NCBI GenBank assembly: GCA_023101885.1
Contig: JALPQD010000053.1
Coordinates: 3,536,447-3,600,446, forward strand
Direction: 5' to 3'
DNA length: 64,000 nt
Source of the DNA: Typhlomys cinereus
Taxonomy: Eukaryota; Chordata; Mammalia; Rodentia; Platacanthomyidae
Within the stretch, counting starts at the first letter, position 1. Each line of letters opens with the position of its first letter. The notes under the pieces were generated by a model, which was not told the DNA's origin, made no database searches, and saw only the letters and a program-made list of their open reading frames with translations. Shown here one piece after another: positions 30,945 to 43,870 of this stretch. The translations under genes and the position numbers were made by a program.

Positions 30945-31320
30945 CTATATGATAATACTGTCACACAATCAGACTAAGGAAGAAAGGGGCTTTTATTTGG
31001 TTTATGGTTCCAGAAGCGATATAGTGCACTATGGTGGGAATTGCGTAGCAGAAGGCAGAAAGTATGGCTGTAGGCAGAAGCAGGAAGCAGTTCAGGTCAC
31101 CATAGCCATCATGAAGGCAGAGAAAACAAGAACAGGACCAAGCTGAGCAGAAGCAGGGCTGGGCTACCAAACCTCAAGGCCTGCTCTCAGTGACTTGCCA
31201 GCCTTTGGCAAAGTTCTAATTCTTTAAGATTCCACAACCTTCCCAAACATTAACCATAACTAAGGATTCAAATGCATGAGCCTATGGAGGATAGCTCACA
31301 TTCAGATCATGACACATAGT
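30945..31320 (+). repeat. Interspersed repeat, same class as 3850-4105 (uncertain)
   Basis: Opens ataatactgtcacacaatca, with gggcttttatttggtttatgg; ends near cagatcatgacac. Explains the short open frames around 30889-31170. Confidence 0.5.
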
Positions 31321-32216
31321 GAGTGAGCTGTCAGATCTTGTGAAAGCAGACACAATTGGAGTAAGTTCATGGGCATAGCAACCCTGTCACATTTGGAGAA
31401 TCTTAACTAGTAGCTGTACCTCTTCCCACTCTTTGTCTCTTTCATTCTTTGATGTTTCCTGAGTCTTTGAGTAGTGGAGTGGGGTGGGGAGGATTAGATG
31501 TCCTATTTAGGGCCAAGCAATCCACAGTCACTATTCTATGTATTTTGGCTGGTGATTCTTTGTATTGAACACCTTGCATTGTGGAAGGAAGATTCTTGAC
31601 TGAGGACTGGAAACCATTTATATCTATAAATAATGATAAAGAGTTTAGTTGGCACTTTGAAATCATATTCATAGCTGAATGGTAATAGTATATTCCTCCT
31701 TAGGATCTATCTCTTCCCCATCTACAGATTCTTGGCCTGGTTTATGGTAATAAGCATAAGTCCCCTTGTTGAAAAGCAGACTTTAACTCCAATCAGAGTT
31801 TATTCCCATAGCATTCATTGCCGTTGTTGTCAGGGCGGTTGTAGCTTGCAAAATTCACAGTTGGGTGAGATTGTCACTGACTCTTCTCCCCCAACAGTCT
31901 GCATAGTACCTTCTGGTACTATGAAAGTTGGACAGCAAGGAAGAAATTTCCAGATCATTTCTAGTATGTTTTCTCCATGTCCTGTGATCAATATATGTGA
32001 TGTCTTCAGCAATGTCTTACTGTGTTCTTATGGGCGGCAAAGAGCAGTGACAAAAGCCTATATTGTTTGAGGACATTCTGAGATCTCTCAGACTAGCATC
32101 TTATTAGTAGGTTTCATATACCTGTATTGAGAATTGAGCACACTAAATTTTTGATGAATGGTTAATTATATCACCAGGGTCTCATTAGCTGACAAGAAAT
32201 TTTGTTTTATTCTTAG

Positions 32217-32260
32217 GTGATGTTTCTCTGAGATGAAACACATAAAAGTTTTTATTTCAG
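32217..32260 (+). CDS. ATP8B5: Proposed ATP8B5 exon 2 with start codon
   Basis: Acceptor ttattcttag at 32216 after a pyrimidine-rich tract, and a perfect donor gtaagt at 32261. ATG at 32233-32235 opens MKHIKVFIS and the exon ends in phase 1 (one extra G). That is exactly the phase needed by the next clear exon (53621, which begins with two bases of a codon), giving ...[14 protein letters not shown]. Phase agreement plus good sites supports it; I cannot confirm the N-terminus by comparison. No other candidate was found between 22 and 53.6 kb, though I did not search every possibility. Confidence 0.55.
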
Positions 32261-32524
32261 GTAAGTATTTATTAGCTCATATCAGGTGAGATATCCGAAA
32301 TTCAACAGCCAGTGCTGGTGTTTGCCTAGTCCTACACAGGACCATGCTCCATCCATAGCTGTGTGCTTTCAGGGCATTTGTTAAGGCATTGAGCTGAAGC
32401 CCTCCTAGGAGCTTCTTACAAATTAGATTTACATTGGCTTGGAATATAGCTCAGTGATAGTGGGCTTGCTTAGTATGTACAAGGCCTAGGCTCAGTTCCC
32501 AACACATAGTTGGGAGAGGAGATA

Positions 32525-32641
32525 TATATGTGGTGGTGCCCATCTGTAATCCCAGCCCTTGGGAGGAGAAGCAAGGTTAACCTGAGTTATGTAGTAAATT
32601 CTAGTCTACCCTGGGCTACATGACTCTGTTTCAAATACACA

Positions 32642-32684
<43 letters not shown>

Positions 32685-32685
32685 G
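32525..32685 (+). repeat. B1-type SINE ending in (CA)n
   Basis: The text ggtggtgcccatctgtaatccc, gaggagaagcaag and ctgggctacatgactctgtt, then (AC)18 at 32645-32680. Confidence 0.75.
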
Positions 32686-32864
32686 AATCTGTAAGAAACT
32701 CAGTACTGAATTCAAAATCAATTTACCTCTGACCTCACCTGAAACTACTTTTGCTGAAGAATTGAGAGGAAAAAAAAAATCAGACTGGGAAGATGGCCTA
32801 GCTAAAAAAAAAACAACTTGCCATGAAAGCAAAAGGACCAGTTTGTATCATCAAATGCTAATAA

Positions 32865-33115
32865 ATGCTGGGGAGATATAGCCACCTACTTGTACTTCCA
32901 GTCTTGGAGGGTGGAGATTGGGAATGCCCGCAGTAAGCTGGCTAGCCAGACTAACTCTGTCAGCAAGCTCTGGATTTGATTAAAAACCTTGTTGCAAAAA
33001 GAATAAAGTAGAAGAGCAGTTGAGGATGATTCCATCATCTGCCTCAAGTCTGTAACCATACACATGCACACATGCATCACACTACATGTGCATACAAAAT
33101 AGAAAAAATAAAATA
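32865..33115 (+). repeat. ID-headed composite SINE (B4-like), old
   Basis: Body agtaagctggctagccagac and agctctggatttgattaaaa recurs at 43448-43790 and 60135-60480. Confidence 0.65.
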
Positions 33116-34031
33116 TTACAAAGTTGAAATTGAGGTTATTATAGATCTATGGTTATAACCATTGATGGTGTTAATTTACATAGGAATAGCATTTGAGTGT
33201 TCTTTTTAGAGGGCAATTAGGGGAATGGTTTAGTTTAGGAGTTGAAGCAGATAGGTTAGTGATTTAATTCTAAAGGTGTATAAAGCAGAAAACCATGTTA
33301 AGGTCACCATGATGGAAGTGTATTTTGCAAAGCTTATGTTTGCAAAGAGAGTTTCTAATTTGAGCTTTCAGGAAAGATAGAAATAATCAGACAAGATTTC
33401 ATTGAATTTATTGATCTAACTGGAATGACTGAATCATTATCTGTACACTGTCCTTTGTTATTCTCTGTTACTTTTCCCATGGAGTTAGACAAGACAATCA
33501 GGAAAGGGTCTTGTTGAATTTGTTTCCTTATTCCTAGAGATCTAACTAAACGAACACTTTCTCCAGCTTCAGACTCTATAGCTTGCATCTATAGTATTAT
33601 AGTTTGTCTCATTAATGTAGGTCATCATGTTTCTTCTATGGCTATTTGGGAGAAAAGCTTGTAATTTCTACCAAGGTCTAGAACAAAAGTGTCCAACTCA
33701 TTTTGACTAAATGATTATTGTACAATCAGATTCCCTCTGAACATAGGAAACTCTTGGTAGGAGTCATTTTATAGTAAATTATATTGTAAAGTTAGAACTT
33801 CCAAAATGAATCAGGAAGAATGGAGGAGGAGGTGATTGGTTTGGCTTTTAGTGAACTAAAGTTAGTTCTATTTAAACCACACTTTTAACACACTTTTAAC
33901 AACTGTAACAACTGTAAAGGATTTTTTAGCTAAATAGAGGAATTTCAAGGGTTGTAAAAAAGATTGAGGATGGAAAGTATTAAGAATCTCATGATATCCT
34001 ATGTAGTTTGGACCTTTTTAAAATTCATATA

Positions 34032-34275
34032 TGGGCTGGAGAGCCCACAAACAAAAGGACTTGAGTTTGGATCCCAAGTTCCACATAAAAATGCCAGGTA
34101 GAAACGGCTGTTGCCTCCGGCCTTGGTGGGGAGAGCCTGGGAAATCCCAGAGTGATGCAAAAAGGAGGATGAAGTGATCCAAAATGACTCCCGAAATCAT
34201 CCTTGGTTTTCCACAGGGAAACACACACACAAATAAAATAAAATAGAATAGAATAAAATAAAATAAAATATTAAT
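34032..34275 (+). repeat. Long-body ID-headed SINE, older copy lacking its A-box region
   Basis: Starts gggctggagag and jumps to cccacaaacaaaaggacttg, so ~30 bp of the tRNA-like head is missing; the body and the cacacac/aataaaa tail follow. Confidence 0.7.
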
Positions 34276-35669
34276 GTATACTCAGGGAATATGTAAGTCA
34301 AATATGCATTTGACTAGGCATGGTAACACATAGCATTGAGGCAACTGAGACAGGAGGATCTCAAGTTTGAAGCCAGCTTTGGCTATATTGTTGTACCCAC
34401 ACAAGTCACAGTTAAATGCCTCACAACAATGATCAAATTAAGAGTCCTTTATTGCTGGCAGTTGAAAGAAGGTTCATGCTAGAAAGAAAAACTCTCTATC
34501 CTGAAGGTAGGGTAGGGTTTATAAAGCCAAAAGTCACAATTATGTCAGGTACAAGGTAATTAATAGAAATAGTAAAAGGCACAGTCAGAACAAAAATAAT
34601 TTCATAGTATTGTAAGCACAATTGGCTTCTTTGAACTGCAGGTGTCTGAGTTAGATCTGACTTACAGGGCCCAGTTAACAAGGCAGTAGTTTGGGAATGG
34701 TGGGGCACAGCACAAAATGGGTCTAATAAAATAAAATGGAATTACTATTGACATTTCAATGTAGTGAGACACTCTCAAAAATCGTTTTACTTTAAAAAAA
34801 TTTAAAAGCATCTTCAGTAGTGGTTTATTGAGATCCCATGCTTAAAGGACCTTTCACGTTGGAATCTGATTTCTGAATTGACTTCCTGGGCCATGTTCAT
34901 AATGGCACCAATACACCTCTGCTTTTATGGTACATGTCATCTAGTTTAAAAGTCTTAAGATATCCTGACAGATTTTTACCCATGTTTGTTTTGTCTCAGT
35001 TATCACAGAAGTCTGTGTTAGTTCATAAAACACATTGTTAGGACTAAGTGTCTTTTAGGGTAGACTGCTGGCATAAATGCCAAAACATCAGCCAGTGAAA
35101 GCCATGCTGAGCTGGCTGGAGAACAATGAGTTGAAGCGAGGTTTAATGATGTGCCTCAACCCAAGGAAGAATACATTTCAGAATTTATAGAGATAATCTC
35201 AATCTTTTTGATAACAGTTTGTTGAAAATATTTTAGAAACTTAAGAGACTTTACCTAGGGTTAGAAAATGCACAAGTTTTTATAGATAGTTTTAGGAGAC
35301 TCACAGAGTTTCTAGAACTCATTGGTTGAGCCTTTGTTTAAAAAACAAAAATAAGCAAATGAATTTTTGAAAGCAGATCCCATGAAGTAGATAAGCTATA
35401 TATTCTTCAAGCACTTCTCCTAAATTTTGTTTCTCAGATTTTGGATTTGTAGTGACAAGTAGTTCAAAGTTCCATGTGGTCGAAGATAGCCTGTAATGTA
35501 GAGTTGTGTGAATTATGTCTCAGCTCCTTTTTCACAAGGAAGCACTGGCCCAGACTGTTCTGACACTACCTTTTAGTGTTTCTCTTTAGATGACTTGGTG
35601 GTAAATTGTCAGGATTGGATTTGCTTTAATTATGACACCCTAACGCCAGTTGCCTTTAAGAGTCTTTTC

Positions 35670-35815
35670 TTAGCCAAGCACAGTGACTCATTCCTATAAT
35701 CCCAGCACTCAAAAGCTTGAGGTAGGAGGATTGCCATGAGTTTGAGCGCCACTGGACTATGTAATAAGTTCCAGACTAGGCTGGGCTGCAGAATAAAGTT
35801 CTGCTATGAATGAAT
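35670..35815 (+). repeat. B1-type SINE with (GAAT)n tail
   Basis: Reads agccaagcacagtgactcat, tataatcccagcactc, gaggtaggaggattgcc, ending in a gaatgaatgaatgaatta repeat. Confidence 0.75.
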
Positions 35816-37200
35816 GAATGAATTAATTAATTAATGAGTAAATGAAAAGAAAATAAGAAGCCTTTTGTAAACTTTTGTTTTGACTCTACCCATTTCCCCT
35901 CTCTATTTTAGTTTCTTTTTCATAGAAACTGGAGTTCATAAAAAATAAATAGGGATTGAAAGGTTAGTTTCTACCTGTCAGACCTTAGAAATAAGAAATT
36001 TATATTTATGAGAGAGAATTAAATTACAGCAGCAACACATATCAAGGATAAGATACTTCAGTTACCTTTTTTGGGGAGTTGAGACAGTGTCTTGCTTTGG
36101 AGGCAAAGCTAGCCTTAAAATTTACAGCAATCCTTTTGCCTTAGTCTCCCACGTGCTGATATTACAGGTATGATCCACCATTCCTGGTTCAAGATCACTT
36201 CTCCAAGAAATAAACACTTTTCCAAAGATAGTTACTTAAAAACTATTCATAGAGGGCTGCTGTGGAGACCTAGCAGTGGAGACATAGAAACAGTGAGAAA
36301 CATACCTTGGTTGTATCTGCCACACATTGTGCAAGTGACAGGATCACTCCTGTCTCCTCTCTATAGGTTTATGCTATCAAATATGTAAAACACAATTTAA
36401 TATCTCTACCTCTAATTTCACGCTTATCAAACAAGTTTTCTGATTGTAATTGGCTTCTCAAATATATCTTTCTAAAAGAAGAAAATGTGTGAGCATGCCA
36501 AAACAAATATAGACACTGCAGCAAACTACTTTAATTACAAATATCAGCAGCTTCTGAAACCTTATAGTGAGCTTCAATCATGGATTCAGTCTCAGTGATC
36601 AAAACTAAGTTTCTGAGCCTGAACATTAAAGTCCAGATCTTGGACTGTAGTGAATTTATCAATATCAACTCTAGTTTTTTTTTTTTAATCTTGCCCTGTA
36701 AATATTTGCCATGTATGATGTTCTCTTCCCATTCCTGCTGCCAGCACCTTATTTTATTTATTCTTTTTGGCCTGGATCACAGACACAAAAGCATCACCTT
36801 AACTCATGTTTAATCCCCAGGATTGCATGAAAACAAAAAACAAAGCATGGTAGCATACTTCTATAATATAAGCACTTGAAGTATAAGTTTATCCTACATG
36901 GTGATTTCAAGGTCAGCATAGGATTTGTGAGATGCTATCTCAATAAAATTAAAATAAAATAAAGCTGTCCTTCATCCAGTCCAACAACAGCTGGGCTTAT
37001 TTTAGAGTATAGCTTCTCATAGTTATATTTTAACTTTATGAAGCCTCTTCTAGAGATAGCTATAACTCTCATGGTAAGATTTATTTAGACTGTATTTACT
37101 TGAACCTTGTCACCATTTTTATAGCTCATTTCTGAGGTACATTATTTCCAGGGATTGTTTCCATAAATGGATAAACTTGTTCAGTAATGTTGACTTTTTC

Positions 37201-37790
37201 TTTTTTTTTTTTTAACAGCAATTAAATAACTTTATTGAACAGGGAAAACTTTCGACCCATTTCACCTGCCTTTCTCAAAGGAACAATGAGAATGGCAGCA
37301 TAACTAGCTCTCCAAATTCACTAGGACTTTTTCTTAAATGTTCTTTCAAGGGCATGAATATATCTGGTGTGTATGGTTAAAATCTGGTTCCAAAATTATA
37401 CTCATGGTGACTTTTTTGAATCCTATAGCCTTCAGTGACAAAACTAACTACTCCTAAACCTGACTTGTAGTCTTTAGGAGTTGCTGCAATTCGGGCAATG
37501 TCAGAGTTCTCTATAAAACTGAAGTTGCAGAGAAAGATGAATGAATACTCATACCCATCCACTCATTCCACATGCAAAACTGTTATTCTTTCTTTAGGCA
37601 GTATGTCTAGATAGATCCAGTCAGTGGGGTTAATACTGTGATTTGGATTTGTCATACTGGAATTGAAAGATATAGGGAGAATGCCAAAAAGCTTAATGGA
37701 ACTCTCTAAGAGACACATCGGAGAAGAGAAAATCATGAAAGGGTTTGAGTTGGATAACATGGGGTATATTACATTTGAGAATTAGGGCAA
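37201..37790 (-). pseudogene. Processed pseudogene, parent gene not recognised
   Basis: On the minus strand an mRNA-like end is plain: AATAAA (TTTATT on plus at 37231-37236) followed 17 nt later by an A tail (T run 37201-37213). Upstream, one reading frame runs from ATG at 37760 to TAA at 37377 with a single internal TGA (37563-37565), i.e. ~127 codons. The peptide includes NPTDWIYLDILPKERITVLH and IARIAATPKDYKSGLGVVSF. The frame may extend 5' of that ATG (SNVIYP). I do not recognise the protein. I found no convincing target-site duplication. Confidence 0.6.
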
Positions 37791-39396
37791 ACAAGATCAG
37801 TCTGAGGGAAAAAGTGCTAATAATTTGATGTTTTGCTTGCTGCCCATGTAAAATGCAGGTAAGTTTCCTAGACTTTAGCGTTTAGGCCCTGGAATATAAC
37901 CCTTAAATTAGTTGTCACATTAACTTGAGATGAAGATGAGGAGAGATGAGGAGGACCATCTGAAATAGCACATTCAGTGTTGGTCAACTGGAAAGAGATA
38001 GACACAACTTAAGCAGGCCCTACTGTTGGCTCTTCCTAGCTTTCTGAGTTTGTATGAGACAAGAAATCTTATGAGTAAAGGAATTTATAACTATGGAAAA
38101 GTTGTCTTGGGATAGAAATTTGCTTGCTTCTTCACTGAAAGGATTTCAGCAGGCCCCTAATATTACTAAACACAGAGAATGACTAGCCTGTGTAGATCTA
38201 GATAACTCCTAATGTCTTTCCAGTTTTGAAATTCTGTAATTTTCAGAATCAGAGTGACCGTAAGAGGTCATCCACAACCCAACCTAGCTCCCAGCGTTCT
38301 TGGTGAAGTGGCAGGCAATTATGAAAGTGTTTTTTTTGTTGTTGTTGTTGGTTTGCTTGTTCTGTTTTTGTTTTTTTAACATGGGACTCAGTTTAATTTA
38401 GGTGCGCTCAGTCTGTCCTTGATCTCAAAGTCAGAATTTTCTGGGGACTTCAGACTGGAGTGACTTAGAAGTGTATTGCTCTCTGCTGTGATGTAGAGTA
38501 ATGGAGCTAGGACAGTGGTGTAACATGAGAGGCTCAGAAATTCCTTCTTAATTTAGGAAGCTGGATTATATAAGTCATAAGAGCTCCAAATTTTATGACC
38601 ACCACATTTGTATCTAATAAAGTAGAACAGTTGAGGGAAATGTGCCTTTCAGTTGATTTTAGCAGAGTCACAGATCTTAGAGCTGATTTGAGGCATTAGA
38701 CAGATAATGTGCTTATATTCTACGTATCAATTGTCTTGATGAAGTTATCAGCAGGAGACATCTGTCTAGGTGTATTCTTCAGAAAGGTTCTCTGTGGGCT
38801 GACATTTTAAATAAATCTACCTATTGTTAGTGTTCAGCCTTTACATCTCCCTTATTTAGAAACTCCACCCAGTTCTGGGGCTTAAGAAGGCATATAAATG
38901 AATTAGGCATGGTTTCACCTACAATTCTGATAAAGGAGAAAAAAATAAAAAGCAATTCTAATGCAAAGATTAAAAATTATTAGTTTTTGGAGAATAAAAT
39001 CAAGGAAGTATGGTGGAAGTTGGGAGAATAATTGGTTTTGGCTATGGGGGTACAGAAACTTCATTGAGAAGTTCATGGAATTTATATCAAACTTTGTAAT
39101 AAAGATTTAAGAATTGGAGATGGAGGATGGCATCACTTTTAGAAGGGATGGTACCAACAGTGACATAGCTGGAGAAAATATGGGCCATGACATATGTAGG
39201 CCAGTTTGAATAAAGGTAAATAATGGGACAAAAAGGTGAACAACTAATTTGGGTTCAAATCTGAACATGAATATGAAGCTAGTGATAACTGATTAACCCA
39301 GTGAAAAATACTCAAAGAAGTGAGTTGGTTGATGAGGACACCCCACAGTAGTTGATAAGGACACACTATATTGTCCACTGCTGCTTCATTCTGCTT

Positions 39397-39407
39397 ACTC
39401 TTTTTCT
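39397..39407. repeat. L1 target-site duplication, left
   Basis: actctttttct, repeated at 39861-39871. Confidence 0.7.
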
Positions 39408-39860
39408 TTTTTTTTTATTTCTTCCACTCATACAAAGTTGATAAGTACCCCATTCCCCTCCCTCCCTCCACCCCTCCTTAAACTCCCTTACCCCCTCCCC
39501 CTTTTTGCCCTTTTCCCCCTCCCTCCCTTTCTCCCAGTCCCCCCCCCCCCCCCCCCGCATCCCTGGAGCATCCTTTGGTGTACCTGTCAAACTTCCCTCT
39601 GGGTCCTCGATGAGGTGTAAGGACTCAGTAGCATTGCCTAGAGCTCTTTTTTGTGTTCCTCTTTAGTACAGGAGCACTATTGTGGCTGTTAATCCCTTGC
39701 CTCTAAGGATCCTAGTGCCTGTGATCCATGCTAGACTTTAGGGGTTCAATGATATGTTGGTCATTGCACAAGTCATGCAAATCCTATAAGTACTTCGTAC
39801 TTCGGCCCTAACTTGTGTGGAGTATCTTGCATATCGTTGCTCCTCCCCATCTTTAGGCTC
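39408..39860 (-). mobile_element. 5'-truncated L1 insertion, antisense (453 bp)
   Basis: T-rich tail, polypyrimidine tract with a run of about 18 C ending near 39556, then the same 3'-end order as 27401-28060 in this orientation. Bounded by an 11-bp duplication. Confidence 0.8.
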
Positions 39861-40090
39861 ACTCTTTTTCTAAAGAGTATATTTTTTCTTCCTTCCCTGT
39901 TATAATTAAATTCTTGGCTTCTTGTTCTACTACTGGATTCTCATTTGAGAGCACAGGAAGTGAACTGCTTCTGTGTTTGAGACTGAAGAGCTGAAGACCC
40001 ACTGGCATCCTGACCAATCCAGGTCACTTTCCCTAGATGTAAGACCGTAGGCATGTTGTCCACAGATGTCAATTTTTGATCACAATGACC

Positions 40091-40756
40091 ACCTCGTATA
40101 GAATGCCATGGGACTGGACCACCTTACAAGAACCTGAAGCCTCTGGTTTCCATTATAACAATGTCCTCACCCATTTGGAAGTATCCAGATGAGATTCATT
40201 GCCTCTATTCCATGAGAGATTTCAGATGACCATTCCTTACAGGAAGGAATATTAGGTGGGAGGTTATCTGTAAGAAGGACTGGCCAACAACTTCCCCCAA
40301 ATCAGGACATAAAGAACAATAGATATAGTGGTCTCTGTAGCTGGGCCAGCTCAGGGTTCTGAAAAAAGATGTAAAGAACAATGGGTGGTAGTAGTGGATA
40401 CGGCCAGGTCAGATCAAAGCCACTTCAACATTTCCTCTCCTAGGAACACACACAGGGGCATTACTCTTCCCCCTAATGAACCTTTCAACATTAGTTACTT
40501 AAACCACATACATATTCCTGCATCTTTCACATCTACTGACAAACAGACTCAATGTTGGGTAAAATGGGTTTCTGAAAAAAGCATGTCCCTTTCTGAAAGT
40601 GTCCATTCTGTGAGAAGCAAAGGGAGGGGACGACAGTGTGCAGACAACTGGTCACATTATATTCACAGTCACGAAGCAGAAAGTGATGAATGCTTGTGCT
40701 CAACACATGTTCTCCTTTTTAACAGCCCAGAACCCAAACCCAGGGGAAGTCTCTAG
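40091..40756 (+). pseudogene. Decayed coding-like stretch, identity unknown
   Basis: One frame stays open for 142 codons (40328-40756, no ATG at the start) and, upstream in the same frame, is broken by only four stops, one of which (TGA in SRxDSLPLFHERF-like text) looks like a CpG-decayed arginine codon. The peptide includes FNISSPRNTHRGITLPPNEP and KWVSEKSMSLSESVHSV. I do not recognise it; an old retroelement-derived or processed gene remnant are both possible. Confidence 0.3.
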
Positions 40757-41119
40757 CCACAGCGGGAGGGTTATCCTCCTACCATAATCAAAATAATTAA
40801 CATACCTCCCCCAGACACATTCACAGACCCATCTCCCAGGAGAGCTCATCAAGCTGATAGTTGGAATCAACATCACAACCAGTTCAAGTGGAAATTCAGG
40901 AGCTAAATATTTATAGGCTATTTAATGAATGAATGTTAAAGGGGACTAAAGTAGGAGGGTTGCAAGTTCAAGGACAGCCTGTGTTACATGATAAGATCCT
41001 AGCCCAAACAAAGGAGAAGAAATACTAAGATTTCTGGACTACAAATAAAATCAGTAATGCCCTAAAGTGCACTGAGTCATAACCTTTGGAGTTATCGTTT
41101 TTCATATCAGATATAGTAG

Positions 41120-41420
41120 ACTTTATTTCTTTTTAAAATTTTATTTTTAATTTTACAAGTATATTGAATACTCATCCCTGCTTCCCTCTATTCCCCCTCC
41201 CTCCCATTTCTCTCCTTTCCCTTCACCGATCCATTCCACTCCCTCCCACCCTTCTGTTTGGCTGCTTCTATGGACCCCAGGATTCCTTATGGCTTGTCTA
41301 CTTTTGTCAGGGTTCAGGCCTCTGTGGCATACCCAGTTGCCCCTCCTCAGCCCAACCCACTGATAGGGGCATTTTCCCTTCACCCATTCAGCTCTAGTCC
41401 CTAAGGTTTCCACTGTGTGT
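41120..41420 (-). mobile_element. L1 3' fragment, antisense
   Basis: T/A-rich end then a C/T-rich tract (ccctccctcccatttctctc), as in the other L1 3' ends, but of a different subfamily body. Confidence 0.5.
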
Positions 41421-42029
41421 TCTTATCTCTCTTTAGTTCCTCATAGTCTATGGGGGCATGTTTCTTTTTCAGTCATTATGCAAGTCTGGTAAGGACAAGT
41501 CTCATTGCAGTGAGTAAACCAGTATAATAGTGGCATGAGTATCAAAGAGACAACCAACAGTTTTCTGATTGAACTCAAGAATGGAACACATCCTGTTACT
41601 GTTAACTAAAACAAGAACCTAAAAAAGGAAGGAAATAGATCAATAAGGAAAAACAACCAATGACCCAGTAAGTAGGAAGATAGTACACCAAACCGCTCTA
41701 TAAATAGCTGCTATTATACTCATGGATTTGAAGAGCATTTAGTATTCAATCTAAAAATCTTTTTCTACAAGAAAGGTAGAAAATCTCAACACCCTGACAG
41801 TGAAGTGGACAACAGCCATAGTGCAGAATACTGGCAACCTGGCATTGCTCACCCAAATCAGGCCATCCTAATCTCTCCTTATCCTAAAGCTTAGGGAACC
41901 TCACAGAAGAGGGGGTAGTAAGATTGGACAAGATGTTCCATTCCTTGAAGTTATCTTTAACCTCAGACATAACATATTTGTATCTATATTAGATAAAAAT
42001 CTGCATGTTAACCTCCGCCATAAAAAGTT

Positions 42030-42250
42030 AGAAAATAAGGTCAGTGAGATGATCAGTGAGTAAAGACACCTGCACACAAATCTGGTGACTTGAGCTGAAC
42101 CCCTGGAGCCCACATAGTGGAAGGGGAAAACCGGCTTCCAAATATTGTGTTCTGACTTCATACATGCACTGTGTCACGTGTGCATTTGCTTTCTCTCAGT
42201 CATTCACTCTTGCTCTGTTCGTCTCTAAAAATAAATACATAAATAAATAC
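42030..42250 (+). repeat. B2/B3-like SINE
   Basis: Head gagatgatcagtgagtaaag, body cccacatagtggaagggg, tail aaataaataaa. Confidence 0.75.
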
Positions 42251-42576
42251 TAAAAATAGATTTATAAAATAGTCCAGTCAATTAAAAAACCCAAGGTGCA
42301 ACTAGAAAACCTAGAGCTGCATTAAAAGATCACCCACTAATTTCCTTCACGAACCCAAGTTTCAGATGACTTTTCTGACAGAGTGTAGACATCTACAAAT
42401 TTGATTTTCAGTAAATGAAACCTGTTTTCTAAGCTGTGAAAACATCTTTTGTGATTAGAATAAATGAATTCTAAAATCTAGGTACATGTATGTTAGAGGC
42501 TAGATTCTTTTGGATTTTAGAGATAAATATCCAGGTTTCTTAAACACATGTCTAAAATGGGAGAATATCAACTTTG

Positions 42577-42578
<2 letters not shown>

Positions 42579-42622
<44 letters not shown>

Positions 42623-42835
42623 TGTGTGTGCCTGTGGAAGCCCAAGGGTGACTTTGGGAGTCACCTGGATTGCTTCTACCTCTTTATTGTTTTTGCTCTA
42701 GAATTTTCCAGGTTCTGTCTTCCAGAAATAGAAGTGCAGGCCACTGCCATTTTCACTTGGGATCGGAGATCTGAACTCAGGAACTTCTGTTTGCAAGGCA
42801 AAGTCTTAGCCCCTGAGTCATCTGTTCAGTCTTGC
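42579..42835 (-). repeat. Long-body ID-headed SINE, older copy
   Basis: TG tract at 42580-42630, then gcctgtggaagcccaaggg, gcaggccactgcc and gatctgaactcaggaactt. Confidence 0.8.
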
Positions 42836-42956
42836 ACTGAACAATTCTTATTCCAAAGCTTAGGCAATAATAGTTCAGTGGTTGAATATTTGCATAGCAC
42901 ACAAGAGGTTACCAATTCAATGCCTAGAACCTCCAGGAAAACAAAAAGTTGTCTTG

Positions 42957-43160
42957 GGCTGGAGAAATAGTTCAGCGGTTAAAGCTCTTACCTCAGCAAA
43001 AGGATTGGAGTCCAGATCCCCAGATCATACACAAAATGGCAATCCATCTATAATTTCATCCCTGGAAGAGAACAAGCTAGATGGCCAGATTAGCTTTATA
43101 GGGGAGCACTGGGTTTAACTAGAGACCCAACCTCAAAAACACACTACAAAAAAAAAAGTA
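42957..43160 (+). repeat. ID-headed SINE
   Basis: Head gggctggagaaatagttcag and ggttaaagctcttacc, ending in an A run at 43147-43157. Confidence 0.7.
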
Positions 43161-43447
43161 AGGTGTGAATCAAGCCAGATTCACAATATCAACCTTGGGC
43201 CTCCATGCACATGAATACACATGTGCTCATGGACTTGCACACATATGTGTACCCACCCACCCACCCCCAAATCACACACATACACATGAAAATAGAAAAA
43301 AAGCAAATTCTCATTACAAATCTGTTTGTTTTTTACAGTTATTCCATGGAATTGTAGTTGGTACTACTCTGCAATGTCTCTAGCTATAAAGGAAAGTAAG
43401 GACAGATGAAGAAGGTAGGCGGAAACTCAGATAGAGAACTCTGGGTC

Positions 43448-43829
43448 TGGGCAGATGACTCAGTATTTCAAGTGCTCGCCATGCAAGCAAGAGAACTAGA
43501 GTTAGGATCTCTAGAACTCATTAAAATGTGGGTAGGTATAGAGACCTGCCTGTAATTCCAGTCTCAGAAAGTGGAGACTGGGATTTCCCCAGAGCAAGAT
43601 GACTGGCGAGATTAACCCTATCTGTAAGCTCTGGATTTGACTGAGAGACCTTGCCTCAAGGAAAAAGGTGGAAGAATGACTGAGGATAATTCCTGATATC
43701 CACCTTGGGGGTCCATACACATGAGCACACAGTGTATTCACATGCATACACACATAAGCAAACACACATATTACACCATACACATGAAAGGGAAAAAAAT
43801 TAAGTCTGTATGTTCTTATTGCTTCTGAG

Positions 43830-43870
<41 letters not shown>

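Larger units (their letters stand above)
21941..32216 (+). other. ATP8B5 intron 1 (proposed)
   Basis: Contains SINEs, L1 3' ends and microsatellites (listed separately). No coding exon recognised. Confidence 0.5.
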
